DNA of 64,000 bases from Strigamia acuminata (lineage: Eukaryota > Arthropoda > Chilopoda > Geophilomorpha > Linotaeniidae): assembly GCA_949358305.1 (NCBI GenBank), contig OX442316.1, forward strand, positions 9,982,001-10,046,000, given 5' to 3'. This document shows, piece after piece, positions 12,601-24,222 of the stretch. The translations under genes were made by a program, and so were the position numbers. Under the pieces are notes generated by a model. That model worked only from the letters and a program-made list of their open reading frames with translations. It did not search any database and was not told the DNA's origin. Each line of letters opens with the position of its first letter. Position 1 is the first letter of the stretch.

Positions 12601-15462
12601 CTCACCAATTCTTTGTCACAGTATTGGTGCAATGTCCATAGCCTGAATTGACGTTCTTGAGGATCTAAGGCAATGGATACAAGAGAAATCTGTAAATAAA
12701 AATTATTATTTTTAAAATAAGGTTTTATTTTTTTGTTGGAAGGAAAAAACGGTGGCAGTTTGAGGGTTTCTATTTCAAAACCACAAAAGTAAGATAAAGC
12801 TATTTATTCCAAGAAAGGAAGAACTATATACATTTAAAAGCTTAAGGTTTGCCACAAACAGCTGCACAACTCGTATTTCAGGTGAGGAAACACCTGAAAG
12901 GTAGAAATTTAACCAAACAACTCCTCCCCCACATCTTTTTGGAAAGCAAACAATGCAGAAACCCAAAAGGGGCAAAAGCTTGATCACCAAGTCTAGTTTC
13001 CCATGTAGCAAAGCTTTTGAATGAACCTAATTAATGATTCAGATTCATCAAAGATAAAAATTTGTTGTTAATGCTATCCTTGGCGTGTTTCTATGAGGTC
13101 ATGTCGTGTGATTAATACATTTGACTTCTAAATGCATAAAGGTTTGATATGACTAATGAAATAAACATACATAATATTTATACAAACACAATTTTAAAAA
13201 AAAGATTTCTAACGTTTGAAAATAAAAGAAAAAAGAATGAATCAAATAGGAAAGAGGAACCTTGTGTTAAATAGTAAATATTTATGTTTTCAGGTCAGAA
13301 GTAAATTTAAACATAATCATTTCATTGTGATAAAAATATAAAAAACCAAGTTTGTTATAAGAAAAAAAAGGCATTTTATCACACATGATTCGCTACACTG
13401 TATAAACAGACATAAATTTAATCGGAGCCTTCTGAACAAAAAATGAAAAGTGTTTTTTAGATGTTGTTGTTGTTTAAAGTGAAGCCCATCTGCGGCTCAT
13501 CGGTTCTCACAAGTCAAACATAACACATTTTAAGAGTCTACTCCTTAAAAACTGCTGGTATCAATTCGTCAACACTGAAGTGACAAACTCACAAACATTA
13601 GAGGGTGCAGAAGAAAGAAAAGAAACTTTCCCCCCTCGTAAACCACATTTCTTGTATAGCATCGAATTGCAAATAAAAACTGAACATGCAAACTTGCCCA
13701 TCATTTTAAACCCAATTACTAACACTTTGAATAACTTTAAATAAATATTTTTAAATGATTTTTTTTTTTTGGTTGCAAGTTTTGATTGCTAAAATCAAAA
13801 GATTGCTTGCAAACCTCGTAAACATGTCATAAGTATATTGTTTTCAATATCTAAAAAATGGCTGAACATCCTTAGCTTTCCTTGCAGCTGGTTATCATAG
13901 AATAAAAATAGTTCCATCAGTTGAGTAATGGTAAAAATGTGGAGCAAAAAAAAAAAAAAAATCTTGTTTCTATGAATTACGAAGGCAACGCAATAGAAAC
14001 TCAAGATGGTTGTAGTCAGAATTTATTAAACTCTCATCAATTTTTCAGTTGTCTTAATTAACATAAATTGGCAGGGACAAGTTTCCAAAACTAAAAGCAA
14101 AATAACTTTCTTCAAATAACATTTTATCATCCAATCTAAACTTGTTTGAAACGTTTGAGAAACGGAAAAAATAATCATTTAACACGTTAAATCTTTCAAC
14201 GTCAAAATCGTCACATACAATTGAATCTAATTCATATTCTCTACATTTAATTAAATGATTTATCCCCCAACTCATTTAGATTCGACCCCACAGGAAATGG
14301 AAGCACAAAATGCCATCCATGTACTTATTTTCCGCTTGACATTAGAATAGAAATTAAACGAAGGTGAAAAGGACATTAAATTACTTCATCATTTCTGCTT
14401 GTCTAAGTGACAATTAAGAACACTGGCCTCTTGTTATAAGTAGCCTATAATTAAAAATACCACAAAAAAAAGTCTATTTATACAGTATGAGCATGGAAGA
14501 AGTTTCAGTGATGTGTATAATTAATACAGTCTATATTTAAATGGATTAAGAGATTTTAAATGTATAGAAAATCACTCGCCTTAAGAACACAATGATTTAA
14601 GGCCTTAAGTTGAACAAATAAACTCCTCCCAGCTCCTCACTGCCCCATTAGACATCAATAGAGCAGGGTGGCAATACAGGGGTTGGATGGAACCCCCAAA
14701 ACCTCAACCAAAGGCTGGGAGACCAGTTCAGGTGACAGCATGGGGCAACAAGTAAAGAAAAGACATTTCTTTATGCCCTTACACCCAAGGGCCTCCCAGC
14801 TGCACAAACTTTGCGGATAAGTGTTTTTAAGAAAATTTTTATGAATAAACAACATTTTTGAATAGTTTTCAGATTTACCAGTAGTGCTGGTGAATAAATA
14901 TTTGGAATAAATAGTATTTTTCTACGTACAAAGTTTCCATGTAATTTGTAGTTCCATTCAACCCTTCGTGGTTATTTAAAATAAATAAAAACGAGACAAA
15001 TTTAGCCCCTCAGTTTAATTCTTTACCTGCTCACAAGCAGATCCGCACAATCCTGAGATGAGGGAACAACATTCTGGAACAGGAACTCCTAAATTGAAAT
15101 AAATTAACAAAAATCTGACACACATTCAAGTTCTACACTACTCCAAATGTAAATGCAACGGTTTTTTTTTCCATGTGATCGTTAACACACTTATAATTAA
15201 CATCATTTCACGGTGCAAAATAACATTTTTCACTCGCACTTAATTTTTTACAAGCGTAGCTGCTTGGCGCATGGAAAAAAAATTCAAAAGCAAAAATAAA
15301 AAAAAAATTCTAAAAACAGAATCAACTTCTCCATCTTTCGAAAGATGATGGCAACTCTTCATCCGAAAAATATATCCTAAACAACTTTTATCACGTGCAC
15401 TCACCTGAAGTGATGATGATTGAAGAAGTGAGTAAAATGCCAACAGGTAAAAATGATGTCAT
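6635..15462 (-). CDS. Reck: RECK, GPI-anchored cysteine-rich protein with Kazal motifs
   Basis: RECK is a GPI-anchored glycoprotein that restrains matrix metalloproteases and, in vertebrates, acts in Wnt7 signalling. Exons: 15405-15462, 15027-15088, 12606-12689, 11167-11203, 10466-10548, 10292-10373, 10007-10201, 9680-9819, 9462-9614, 9304-9400, 8979-9252, 8768-8910, 8570-8707, 8312-8497, 8131-8238, 7984-8065, 7829-7918, 7702-7766, 7509-7636, 7319-7448, 7160-7264 and 6635-7071. They give 958 aa; human RECK is 971. Order: signal peptide (residues 1-20); N-terminal knot repeats, each with a CC pair and later WQCF; a block starting CELGCEGLTYCTNF and ending near LQLKPC; Cys-rich EGF-like segments; Kazal modules (PMCGANGQTY, IVCGHNGETY); CCPICG; a C-terminal domain; and a hydrophobic tail that suits GPI attachment. 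Intron 11 needs a GC donor. Intron 3 is 2.3 kb. Confidence 0.96.
12690..15026 (-). other. Large RECK intron 3
   Basis: This 2.3-kb intron is AT-rich with many homopolymer runs. It contains no phase-compatible extra exon that I could find and no obvious transposon. RECK introns 4 (11204-12605) and 5 (10549-11166) are also long and equally featureless, while the remaining introns are mostly short. Confidence 0.6.
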
Positions 15463-15902
15463 GATACGAAGTGAGGATGAACAGTGAGCATGTTTCTGGC
15501 CTCACGCATACCACATCAACTGATCTGTTTGCTCCCAGACTCCGCGTGGCGCTAGTATAGGATGGGACGCTGGGACCTCTTCCTGGCCCTGGTCCGCCTC
15601 GGGCTAGCCTCATTAATCAGGTGGTGGTGAATGACAAGCCAAATGCCAAGGAAAAGCCTTATAAAGAGGGGAACCTCACTACAAGAAACGTTAGGAAGAT
15701 CTAAGTGATTTACGCACGAGGAACCATCTTGGTATGAAAAATTTGTCTGTTTTCTTAATTTGATTTGTGAAAATATTTATTTCGGTGTCGAAAATACAAT
15801 GAATGAACAGAATTCGGTTACATTTGCTGTTTTTTTTCTTGGAAATGATAAGCATCAATTGAGATAATAAAGTTTGATCAACATCATAATGGAGCATTTT
15901 TT
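15463..15902. promoter_or_regulatory. RECK upstream region / SDR 3' flank
   Basis: The 440 bases between the RECK start codon and the SDR stop codon must carry the RECK promoter and 5' UTR plus the SDR 3' UTR. The part at 15500-15620 is more GC-rich than its surroundings. A TATAAA string at about 15660 reads on the plus strand, which is the wrong direction for RECK, so no TATA box is claimed. Confidence 0.35.
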
Positions 15903-18589
15903 CTATTTACGTATGTGGATTGGTATCGTTTTAGATGCCCAATTAACAACTTTTTTGTCATTCCACACCATTTGACCTTTGGGTTCACTAACATCTGGTG
16001 GCAAAAGGGCCAAGTAAGATGGCGCCTCCGCACCTACTCAGACCAAAATTAAAAATTATTTAAAAGTTGATTTTTTTTTTATTATTTTTATTTTGGAGAC
16101 AAATTTAATGCAAATTCTGCAAATTCTAATCATAAAAATTAAACTTTTTCCATACCAATTCACTTAATATTTAATTTTAATTCTAATTACCTTTAAAAAA
16201 AATTAATTTTTTATATAGGCTCTTCAAAATAATTCCTATGCCCAAAAAAAAATTATTTTTTTTTAAAAACTGTTTGCATAAAAACCACCAACGGTGAGTT
16301 TACGATATGTCGCCAAAACCACAATAAAGAATTCCAAATTTATGCTAATTTATTTTTTTTTGCATTTTTTTTTTACCTTGGTCAGGAGTTAAAGGTCCTT
16401 GATGGCTAGTCATATCAGTGTCAACATACCCTGGATGAACCTGGTAAATTAACAATAATAAATTAACACCTACAAATTTATAAAAGAAACGTAAAAATTA
16501 AACTCACGGCATTTATAATTAAATCTTCTCGTTCATCCTCATCAAATTGTTTTTGCTGTAAAAATGTCAATGCAGTTACACCAACTTTGGAAACAGTGTA
16601 CGCAGACCCTCCCCATCCTAGGTCCAAATGTTTAGCCGTTTTAGCGGCGCTAGATGAAAATAAGAAAACAAAACATTTGACTATTTGCAGTTTAAATATA
16701 CATCATGATCAAACTCACAAAACAAAATCTTCCATCATTTTACATAAAGTTTCTTCGGTTAAATCAGGGCTAAGAAATTCGCTTTTTAATTCCTCACTAG
16801 GAATCCGATCTAACATTCCAGCAGAACTGGACACGTTCACAACTCTAAAATAAAAAATAAAAAACGGAGTTTCGTTATCTATTTTGATCGGATTTTTTTG
16901 TCGTTCTGCTTATAATTACCTGGCGTGAGGTCGTAAAAGCGGAAATAAACTCTTGCAAACGTACAAAGTACCAAAAAAATTTATTTTGATTGTGCTTTCT
17001 GCTTGGATTCCAAAAGGTTCATCTGAAGATATCTGCAAAATAAATTATTGTTATGTACGGTATATATATATTTTAAACAACCTGTTTCCGCTGGAATTAA
17101 AACATTAAAAGTGAAATAATACCTTAAACGCCATCGCTGCATTATTCACTAATATATCCACACCACCGTAGTTAGTGGAAATAAATTCAGCTAAGGCTTT
17201 AATTCCTTCTTTATCGCTAAGATCCAACGGAAAGCAAATCGGATCATAACCATCTTTGCGGAAGTTGTCAGCTATTAGCTTACAGCATGCCTCATTGCGA
17301 CCTTTAAAACAATATTATGCAAACATTCTAAAGTTCGATAAAATAATTATACTTACAAGGGGAGTGCACCAATAAGACTCTTCAGTCATGACCAAAATTT
17401 TTGAGGAATTTATTTATCTCAAACAGGTAAATAAGCTGCTAAAATGTTTTTATGCCATGAACAGGCAGAAAGAAATAAATGAAACATTAAATTCGGACTC
17501 TTTCCATGGTGATAGTACACTTTTGGGAGTAATTAAGCTTGTGGAGGAATATTGTAAACAACTGTTGCTAGGTAAAAAATAGTTCCAAGATCCAGGTTGA
17601 ATTTTATCATTTGACATTCAATGATGTCATTTCATCATTTGAGATTCAATGATGTCATGACATCAGAACTTTGTTCACCAATATGACTGTCTTCCTGAAG
17701 ACAACAATAGTTTGTAGTGTTGGTCCAGTGGTTAAGGCAATGGACTAGAAATCTTTCCACATAGGTTCAAATCCTGTTGTGTGTGTGAAAATTTTTTGCT
17801 TTTATTTTTTATTTATTTTTAGCAGTAATTTTAATGTTTGTAATTTTATATTTGTTATCAAAAAATTAAAATTAATTAAATTAAAATTTTTTGAAAACAA
17901 ATATAAAATTACAAACATTAAATTTACTGCTAAAAATACATAAAAAATAAAAGCAAAAAATTTTCACACACACAACAGGATTTGAACCTATGTGGAAAGA
18001 TTCCTAGACAATTGCCTTAACCACTGGACCAACACTACAAACTATTGTTGTCTTCAGGAAGACAGTCATATTGGTGAACAAAGTTCTGATGTCATGACAT
18101 CATTGAATCTCAAATGATGAAATGACATCATTGAATGTCAAATGATAAAATTCAACCTGGATCTTGGAACTATTTTTTACCTAGCAACAGTTGTTTACAA
18201 TATTCCTCCACAAGCTTAATTACTCCCAAAAGTGTACTATCACCATGGAAAGAGTCCGAATTTAATGTTTCATTTATTTCTTTCTGCCTGTTCATGGCAT
18301 AAAAACATTTTAGCAGCTTATTTACCTGTTTGAGGTAAATAAATTCCTCAAAAATTTTGGTCATGACTGAAGAGTCTTATTGGTGCACTCCCCTTGTTAG
18401 TTTATAACTGTACCAGTGAACAATACAGTTCCATCAAACTTCTTGCACAATTCTTTAACAATTGAATTTCCAATCCCTCTCGTACCTCCAGTCACCTGAA
18501 ATGATTCAAGTTGATTTTTCAATAAACAGTTTCAAATATTTTAACAAGTAAACCTAAAAAAAACTTACGACTGCCAATCGTTTAACCAT
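15903..18589 (-). CDS. Carbonyl reductase 1-like short-chain dehydrogenase
   Basis: A cytosolic NADPH-dependent carbonyl reductase of the classical SDR family, expected to reduce quinones, aldehydes and ketones. Eight exons keep phase: 18569-18589, 18414-18495, 17123-17301, 16920-17032, 16719-16844, 16508-16649, 16377-16440 and 15903-16033, giving 285 aa (human CBR1 is 277). Visible motifs are the Rossmann TGGTRGIG at residues 8-15, NNAAMAFK in the usual NNAG position, VVNVSS with the catalytic Ser, YTVSK with the catalytic Tyr and Lys near residue 190, and HPGYVDTDMTSH followed by GPLT, a carbonyl-reductase signature. The C-terminus runs through APSYLALLPP to a Trp-containing end. Ala replaces Gly in NNAG, a common variant. 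Intron 2 is enlarged by a palindromic transposon, with both splice sites intact. Family assignment is firm; the exact paralogue is not. Confidence 0.93.
17714..17789 (+). other. tRNA-Ser(AGA)-like sequence, left arm of the palindrome
   Basis: The segment has the D-arm signature GTGGTTAAGGC, the anticodon-loop context GGACTAGAAATC (anticodon AGA) and the T-arm signature GGTTCAAATCC in tRNA spacing. This order matches eukaryotic tRNA-Ser(AGA). The anticodon stem and acceptor stem pair poorly, so it is read as a tRNA-derived relic, not a functional gene. Box A and box B like motifs are both present, so RNA polymerase III transcription is possible. Confidence 0.6.
17965..18038 (-). other. tRNA-Ser-like sequence, right arm of the palindrome
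   Basis: This is the inverted partner of the segment at 17714-17789. The D-arm GGTTAAGGC and T-arm GGTTCAAATCC are kept. The anticodon region has changed from GGACTAGAAATC to GTCTAGGAATC, so the two arms differ exactly where a tRNA would be read. Such differences show that the arms have not been fully homogenised. Confidence 0.55.
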
Positions 18590-18775
18590 TATCCAGTCGA
18601 AGCGGTGCAAGATTAATTAGTTTCGAAGTTTTACGCGCGGTGGCAATGTAATCGGGTCATTTGCACCAGGTTTTCCATGTTGTCTCTCGTGTTTTCCAGT
18701 TTTCAAGCACTCCAGCTGTATTCCATTTAAAATACATTCTTTTATTCAACCTTGCTTTTGTTTACACTTTTACAT

Positions 18776-20329
18776 TTAAAAACTAGGTCGCTTTTGTTTT
18801 TCGGAAGCACTTTCCAAATCATACATCTCCGTTACAATAAAACCAATAAGTTTATCTAAATGATCTTGATGTTGCATTATTGCCGTGTCCACTTTAAGTC
18901 CAAACGTAACAAACCCGTTATACGCCACAGTAGCTATAGAAACTCCTTTAAAAAATAATTAGAATTAGTTTATTTTTATGTACTTAAAATACAAAATATT
19001 ACCGCTTATGCCTGGTGTAGCTGCTGTAGCAAAACCTTGAATGCTCTCACATCCGAGCAAACTTTGAGCAGATTTTACTCCATAAATATGGACAATGACT
19101 CCGGTAGTCTGCAAAGCATCGACTGCAACCTTTGTAAATAAGCTGGGACTCACATTAACACACAACAGTGCGTACAAATAACCAAGATTCAATCCAGGGT
19201 TACTGTCCCATTCATCAGTTATTATTTTGGTTTGCCTTAGTCGATCTAGTGACGTTGTAGCACCAATTGGAAGCGTGAAGCAAGCACAGGACGAATTGCT
19301 CATCGATTTATTTTTCTTGTAAAATGGACTTCCGGGCAAGAGCGTTGGTTTTAAAAACCGCATCGTTGATGGTATAGAAATCCTCTCGGAAAGGAAATAA
19401 GAGCGCAATCCACCAACTACACATGTCGTAAGCACGCTGTCTAAGTCTGTGCCAGTGCGGTCTGCAATACCTTCAAGACGTTCCAGCGAAATCTGGTCCG
19501 AAAAACTCACTAATTTGACGCCCGTCAATCGAAGACCCAATAACTGATGTCTTTCTCTGACTGCGCCAAGTGACAGGACATTGAATGGACCTTCGACGAT
19601 CGTTTTAGCAAAATAAATTAAACGATTGATGAATGACAACGAGGGTTTAGACCGTATGTAGCTGTTATCGGGCGGATTATCATTTAGGTTAAATAGAAAT
19701 CTTAGAAATGTAATTTGGTCGCCGAGCGAGTGGTGACAATTAGCACACAAAATGCACTTTGGTCCATTTTCGTATCCGGGGAAAATGTCTGGTAAATCGA
19801 TTAGATGTATTTGCCAAAAAATTTCCTTTTTCACGGGTAGAGATGTTGATAATTCCGAAGCAATTGCATTCAATTCCGCCGTGTTTCTCGGTTGCCGACC
19901 TTCGTACACGAGTATATGGTCTTCGAGTCGAAGATTAGGATTAGGCAGCCAGAAAAAATAACCCAATTCGTGTTTAAGGATGCGACGAAATCTCAAATTG
20001 TCTTCTTGTCGTAACCATCGTTCACTTACTCGTTTGCGAAGACGTCCAATGTCAATTTTATCCGCAAAAACTTGATACATTTGAACGTGCATTGGCGCCA
20101 AATCATTGTCCATGGAAAATAAAGTGGACAGCCCGTCGAGAAACTTAACAGCATGGTTGTATTTTTTGCTCAGATATAATCCAATAACATACCGATATGG
20201 AATGAATAAAATGGTAAATAAAAAACTGGAGAATATCAAGACAAAACTGACAACATAAGAAATGGCACGTACAATCAAGAATATAAGACTTCTATCTTCC
20301 TGGTGAATGCAAATCCTACTCGGCTGCAT
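18776..20329 (-). CDS. Wax ester synthase/DGAT-like O-acyltransferase (WSD1-type)
   Basis: This is a membrane-anchored acyltransferase of the wax ester synthase/diacylglycerol acyltransferase family, likely to esterify fatty alcohols or diacylglycerol with acyl-CoA. Exons 19003-20329 and 18776-18945 join in phase (ACATAAGCG donor side, then GGAGTTTC). From the ATG at 20329 the product is 498 aa. A hydrophobic stretch lies near the N-terminus (IFLIVRAISYVVSFVLIF). The catalytic motif reads HHSLGDQ at about residues 199-205, against the family HHxxxDG. The C-terminal exon has AYNGFVTFGLKVD, typical of the WSD1 C-terminal domain. The frame stays open upstream of the ATG with a good acceptor (CCTGTTAG) near 20357, so a 5' exon could add N-terminal residues. 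The substrate cannot be told from sequence. Confidence 0.85.
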
Positions 20330-20404
20330 TTTTCCCAGCAAAATTGTGAGTACAAATGTTAACAGATGATATGAAATGCTAACAGGAAATGCGAGGCCAA
20401 GCAA

Positions 20405-20844
20405 AAAAAATTATTTTTTTTATAGAGAGTCCTTGAGAAGCACAAATGGTGCAGACTTTTAATTCGTTGCTGCGCATTTAGATTAAATAAATGGTGTTAA
20501 TGATAAAAATCACGTGTGTACAATTGTTTTGCAAGACATAATTCACAACATCTGGTTATAAACTTTATTCAATGCTAGAGGTATTTATAAAATAAAATAT
20601 TAATACATAAATTTTAAATCCTGTCCAAAAAGTAGATTTTATTCTGAATATTGTAAAATAAAATCCATCTAATTTTTTCTTCTGCCATAACTACACGGGC
20701 ATGAGTGTGTTGCAGAGAAAAGACATCTCGCCGTTGTCCCAAAACCCAGGATTAAAAATTCGGGATTAATTCAACGATAAATATTTGAGTAAATAAACAT
20801 TACGGTATGTAATACTGTTAAAAAAATATTTGTTTAGCTGCACC
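20405..20844. other. Intergenic: acyltransferase upstream region and sulfotransferase A 3' flank
   Basis: AT-rich sequence without a supported exon. From about 20520 to 20820 it matches 22640-22980, marking the left end of the sulfotransferase tandem duplication. The acyltransferase promoter or an unseen first exon should lie in its left part. Confidence 0.5.
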
Positions 20845-22064
20845 TTAAATTTCATAATCAAATTTAACTCCGGTCCCATCAAAATATTTTCTGACGTATT
20901 CATCAATTTGCTCACTTTGTTCCGGAGTCATATAATTTTTCCAGTCGCCCACTTCACCTGTAAATATGTTGAATAAAATGTATAAATGTTAAAATAATTC
21001 CAAGGACTAAATTATTACCCTTTCTCATAAAATCCGATTTTTTCCTATCGAAATGTTTCATATATGACAAATTTACGGCAGGATTTGATTTCATCGAGTT
21101 AAAACTGGTGTATTCCGCTAAGCCTTTTAGCTGTTCATCAGTAAATTCCTTGCCTAAAAAGCTACAAATTTGTTTCAAATTTCCAATGGTATCCTTTTTT
21201 TAATAAACAAAACTACATTTTAACAAATTATATATTTTACCACTAAAATAAAAATATTACCATTTTTCTCTCTTCATAAGATGTAAACAAAAAATTACTT
21301 TCGCTTCTGTGTTCCCAATACGATAAAAAATTCTTCCAAAAAGGACCACAAACCCCTATAAAAATAACAATAAAATATACAAATCTATATATACAAATTT
21401 CTAAAATAAATACTTGCATTTATCTTGCATGAATAGATCAAACATGTCATTGAAATCACCAACAAAATTTAAATTTTTGTTCATCGATCCAAAATTGTAA
21501 TACGAAACGATAGAATCCTTAGGATTTCTATACGCATGTATAATCTAAAAGAAAATACAATAATATTCAAGTATTTAGATATTTTTGAACTGTAATTCGG
21601 TAAAATACTTTGCACTTTTTGTCCTTAATGCATTTTGGCAAATGAGTATACGGCAGATGCGTTTTTATACATCTGGGTGATGGTATATCGAAAGCAGTTG
21701 TCGGTGTCCAGTCAAAGTTTAAGAAAGGGGCTCTCACCATGGAAACTTGCTCTTTAGCCTTTTCGTAATCCAAATCATTGAGAATTAAATAAACTATTTC
21801 TCCAGTCCATGTGGTTCCTGCAATGTAAAGAATTGTGGGACTAGATTAATACGAGGAAACAAAATTACGATATACCATACCTGATCGTAGTGAACAAGTA
21901 ATGTAAACATCAGTTTCTCTCGCTTCAAAATTATTTCCATGTTTCGTCCAAAACTCAGGGCCTCCTATTAGATCGGTATATATAAATCCGTCAAGCTTAT
22001 GTTTGTAATAATTAATTCCAGGAAAATGCGGAATGGGTTCTATTTTTTCCAAATATTTTTCCAT
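20845..22064 (-). CDS. Cytosolic sulfotransferase, copy A
   Basis: A PAPS-dependent sulfotransferase (SULT family) that moves a sulfuryl group to small acceptors such as phenols, steroids or xenobiotics. Six exons: 21881-22064, 21609-21817, 21418-21544, 21261-21355, 21019-21193 and 20845-20957, giving 300 aa, a normal SULT length. The PAPS-binding 5' loop reads SLRSGTTW where the family has YPKSGTTW. HLPYTHLP supplies the next conserved His. YRNPKDSIVSYYNF is the 3'-phosphate loop. PFWKNFLSYWEHR and FTSYEERK follow, and RKG-EVGDWKN is the C-terminal signature. Intron 3 keeps phase only with a GC donor. Copy B lies 0.94 kb upstream in the same orientation. Substrate is unknown. Confidence 0.94.
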
Positions 22065-23007
22065 CGCGACTATAGTTCTATCACAGACCTACACATATGT
22101 GCATTAAAGTCCTATCAAAGACCTTCATACACATACATGCGTGTATACGTATACAATGTTTGACCTCGTTGGTGGTTGTTGCGCATAAACACTGGTTTGA
22201 GGTATAAGGAGGAAGGGAATAGATTGAGCAATCAGTTTGTGCAAAACCGATGCACGATAATTGACAATATCTTGATAAAATTTAGCTGAAGTGGATTCAA
22301 AGTACAAACACTAAAAATAAACCATTAAAAATTTTGTCTGTTCTAAGCTTAACTAATTTCCACGTACAGCTTTTTAATAAATAAATAAAAGATATTTAAA
22401 ATAACGACGATTAGCTATCAGTTGCCACTAACGTCATTGAAGTTTTCGTTCAATGTTATGCATGATTTTGATTTCATAATAGAACCTCACACTGGTTTCT
22501 TGACATCTTGACAATAATTTTTATTTTGCTACTTTTTAATGCAGGAATAAATTCATAAACCAGTTGTAATTGAATGGTCCACAACCTGCGCCATGATATA
22601 AAAAAAATAAAAAGATTCAAACTCCGATCTTCTATTCACTAATTTTGCAATACATAATTCACAACATCTGTTAATAAATTTTATTCAATATTAACTTCTT
22701 AAAAATCGAAATATTAATACTTAAATTTTTTCAGTTCACAAAGTAGATTAATTACAACTACCTTGAATATTACAAAATAAAATATAAATTCGTCCTATCT
22801 TTAATTAACCATGATTATTAACAGTATACTGTTGCCATAACTACACTGATATGAATGTGTTGCAGAAAAAAAGACACCTCGAAAAGTTTCCACTGTCCCA
22901 ATCCCAAAACCCACGATTAGAAAAACGGGATTAATTCAACAATAAATATTTGAGTAAATAAACATTTTGTAATACTGTTAGTAAAATATTAAGTCTTTAG
23001 CTGCACC
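22065..23007. other. Intergenic region between sulfotransferases A and B
   Basis: The right part (about 22640-22990) matches the 3' flank of copy A. The left part (about 22065-22560) matches the sequence upstream of copy B, including shared strings around 22440-22520 and 24710-24790. It therefore contains the promoter of A and the 3' flank of B. No extra gene was seen. Confidence 0.6.
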
Positions 23008-24222
23008 TTAAATTTCATAATCAAATTTCATTCCGGTTCCTTCAAAATGTTTTCTGACATATTCATCAATTTGCTCACTTTGTTCCGGAGTCATATAATT
23101 TTTCCAGTCTCCCACTTCACCTAAAAAATTGTTGAATAAAATGTATAAACGTATATACGTCAAAATAATTCCACGGACTAAATTCGTACCCTTTCTGATG
23201 AAATCCGATTTTTCCCTATCGAATAGTTTAACATCTGACAAATTTACGGCAGGATTTGATTTCATGGAGTTAAAACTGGTGTATTCCGCTAAGCCTTTTA
23301 GCTGTTCATCAGAAAATTCCTTACCTAAGAAGCTACAAATTTGTTTCAGACTTCCAATAGTATCCTTTTTTAAATAAACAAAACTACATTTTAACAAATT
23401 ATATATTTTACCACTAAAATATAAATATTACCATTTTTCTCTCTTCATAAGATGTAAACAAAAAATTACTTTCATTTCTGTGTTCCCAATACGATAAAAC
23501 ATTCTTCCAAAATGGACCACAACCCCCTAAAAAAATAATAAAATATATAAATCTACACATAAAAATTTCAAAAATAAATACTTGCATTTATCTTGCATGA
23601 ATAAATCAAACATGTCATTGAAATCACCAACAAAATTTATATATTTGTTCATCAATCCAAAATTATAAAACGAAACGATACAATCTTTAGGATTTCTATA
23701 CGCATAAATAATCTAAAATAAAATATATAAATCTTCTAGTATTTAGATATTTTTTAAACGAAATAAAATACTTTGCACTTTTTATCCTTGATGCATTTAG
23801 GCAAATGGGTATAAGGCAGATGTGTTTTTATACATCTAGGCGATGATATGTCGTAAGCAGTTGTAGGTGTCTCCACAAAGTTTAAGTAAGGAGTTCTAAT
23901 CCGGGAAGGTTTTTCTTTAGCCTTTTCGTAATCCAAATCATTAAGTATTAAATAAACGATTTCTGCAGTCCATGTTGTTCCTGTAATATAGAAAATTGTG
24001 AGAATAGGTTAATACGTGGAGACAAAATTACGATATACCTGTTCGTGGTAAAGAAGCAACGAAAACATCAGTTTCTCTCGCTTCAAAATTATTCCCATGT
24101 TTTATCCAAAACTCTGGTCCTCCCAAGTGATCTGAATATATAAATCCATCATGTTTATGTTTGTAATAATTAATTCCAGGAAAGTGCGGAATCTGTTCTA
24201 TTTTTTCCAAAAAATTTTCCAT
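23008..24222 (-). CDS. Cytosolic sulfotransferase, copy B
   Basis: Tandem paralogue of copy A with the same six-exon plan and identical exon lengths: 24039-24222, 23772-23980, 23586-23712, 23432-23526, 23190-23364 and 23008-23120, giving 300 aa. Key motifs are SLPRTGTTW in the PAPS 5' loop (closer to the family consensus than copy A), HLPYTHLP, YRNPKDCIVSFYNF, PFWKNVLSYWEHR, FTSYEERK and RKG-EVGDWKN. Differences from A cluster in the N-terminal two exons (for example SRIRTPYLNFVETP against SMVRAPFLNFDWTP). These exons line the acceptor pocket in SULTs, so the copies may differ in substrate. Intron 3 again needs a GC donor. Confidence 0.94.

Larger units (their letters stand above)
17356..18396. 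mobile_element. 1.04-kb near-perfect palindromic (foldback) element with TTA target duplication
   Basis: The sequence from 17356 inward matches the reverse complement of the sequence from 18396 inward over arms of about 520 bases meeting near 17876. The outer ends read CAAGGGGAGTGCACC and its complement, and both flanks carry TTA (17353-17355 and 18397-18399). A 3-bp TTA duplication would suit a PIF/Harbinger-type (TWA) non-autonomous element, though the terminus is not a textbook one. Each arm contains the same 64-codon open frame (17388-17582 plus, 18170-18364 minus), identical at protein level; I do not recognise it. Each arm also holds a tRNA-like segment. The element sits inside intron 2 of the SDR gene. 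No transposase is present. Confidence 0.9.

Noticed and set aside
12295-12651. 118-codon plus-strand frame in RECK
   Set aside because: It lies in RECK intron 4 and antisense to RECK exon 3, with no motif of its own.
17714-17789. Functional tRNA-Ser gene
   Set aside because: D-arm, anticodon loop and T-arm signatures are present, but the acceptor and anticodon stems pair poorly and the inverted partner has a changed anticodon. It is kept as a tRNA-like relic.
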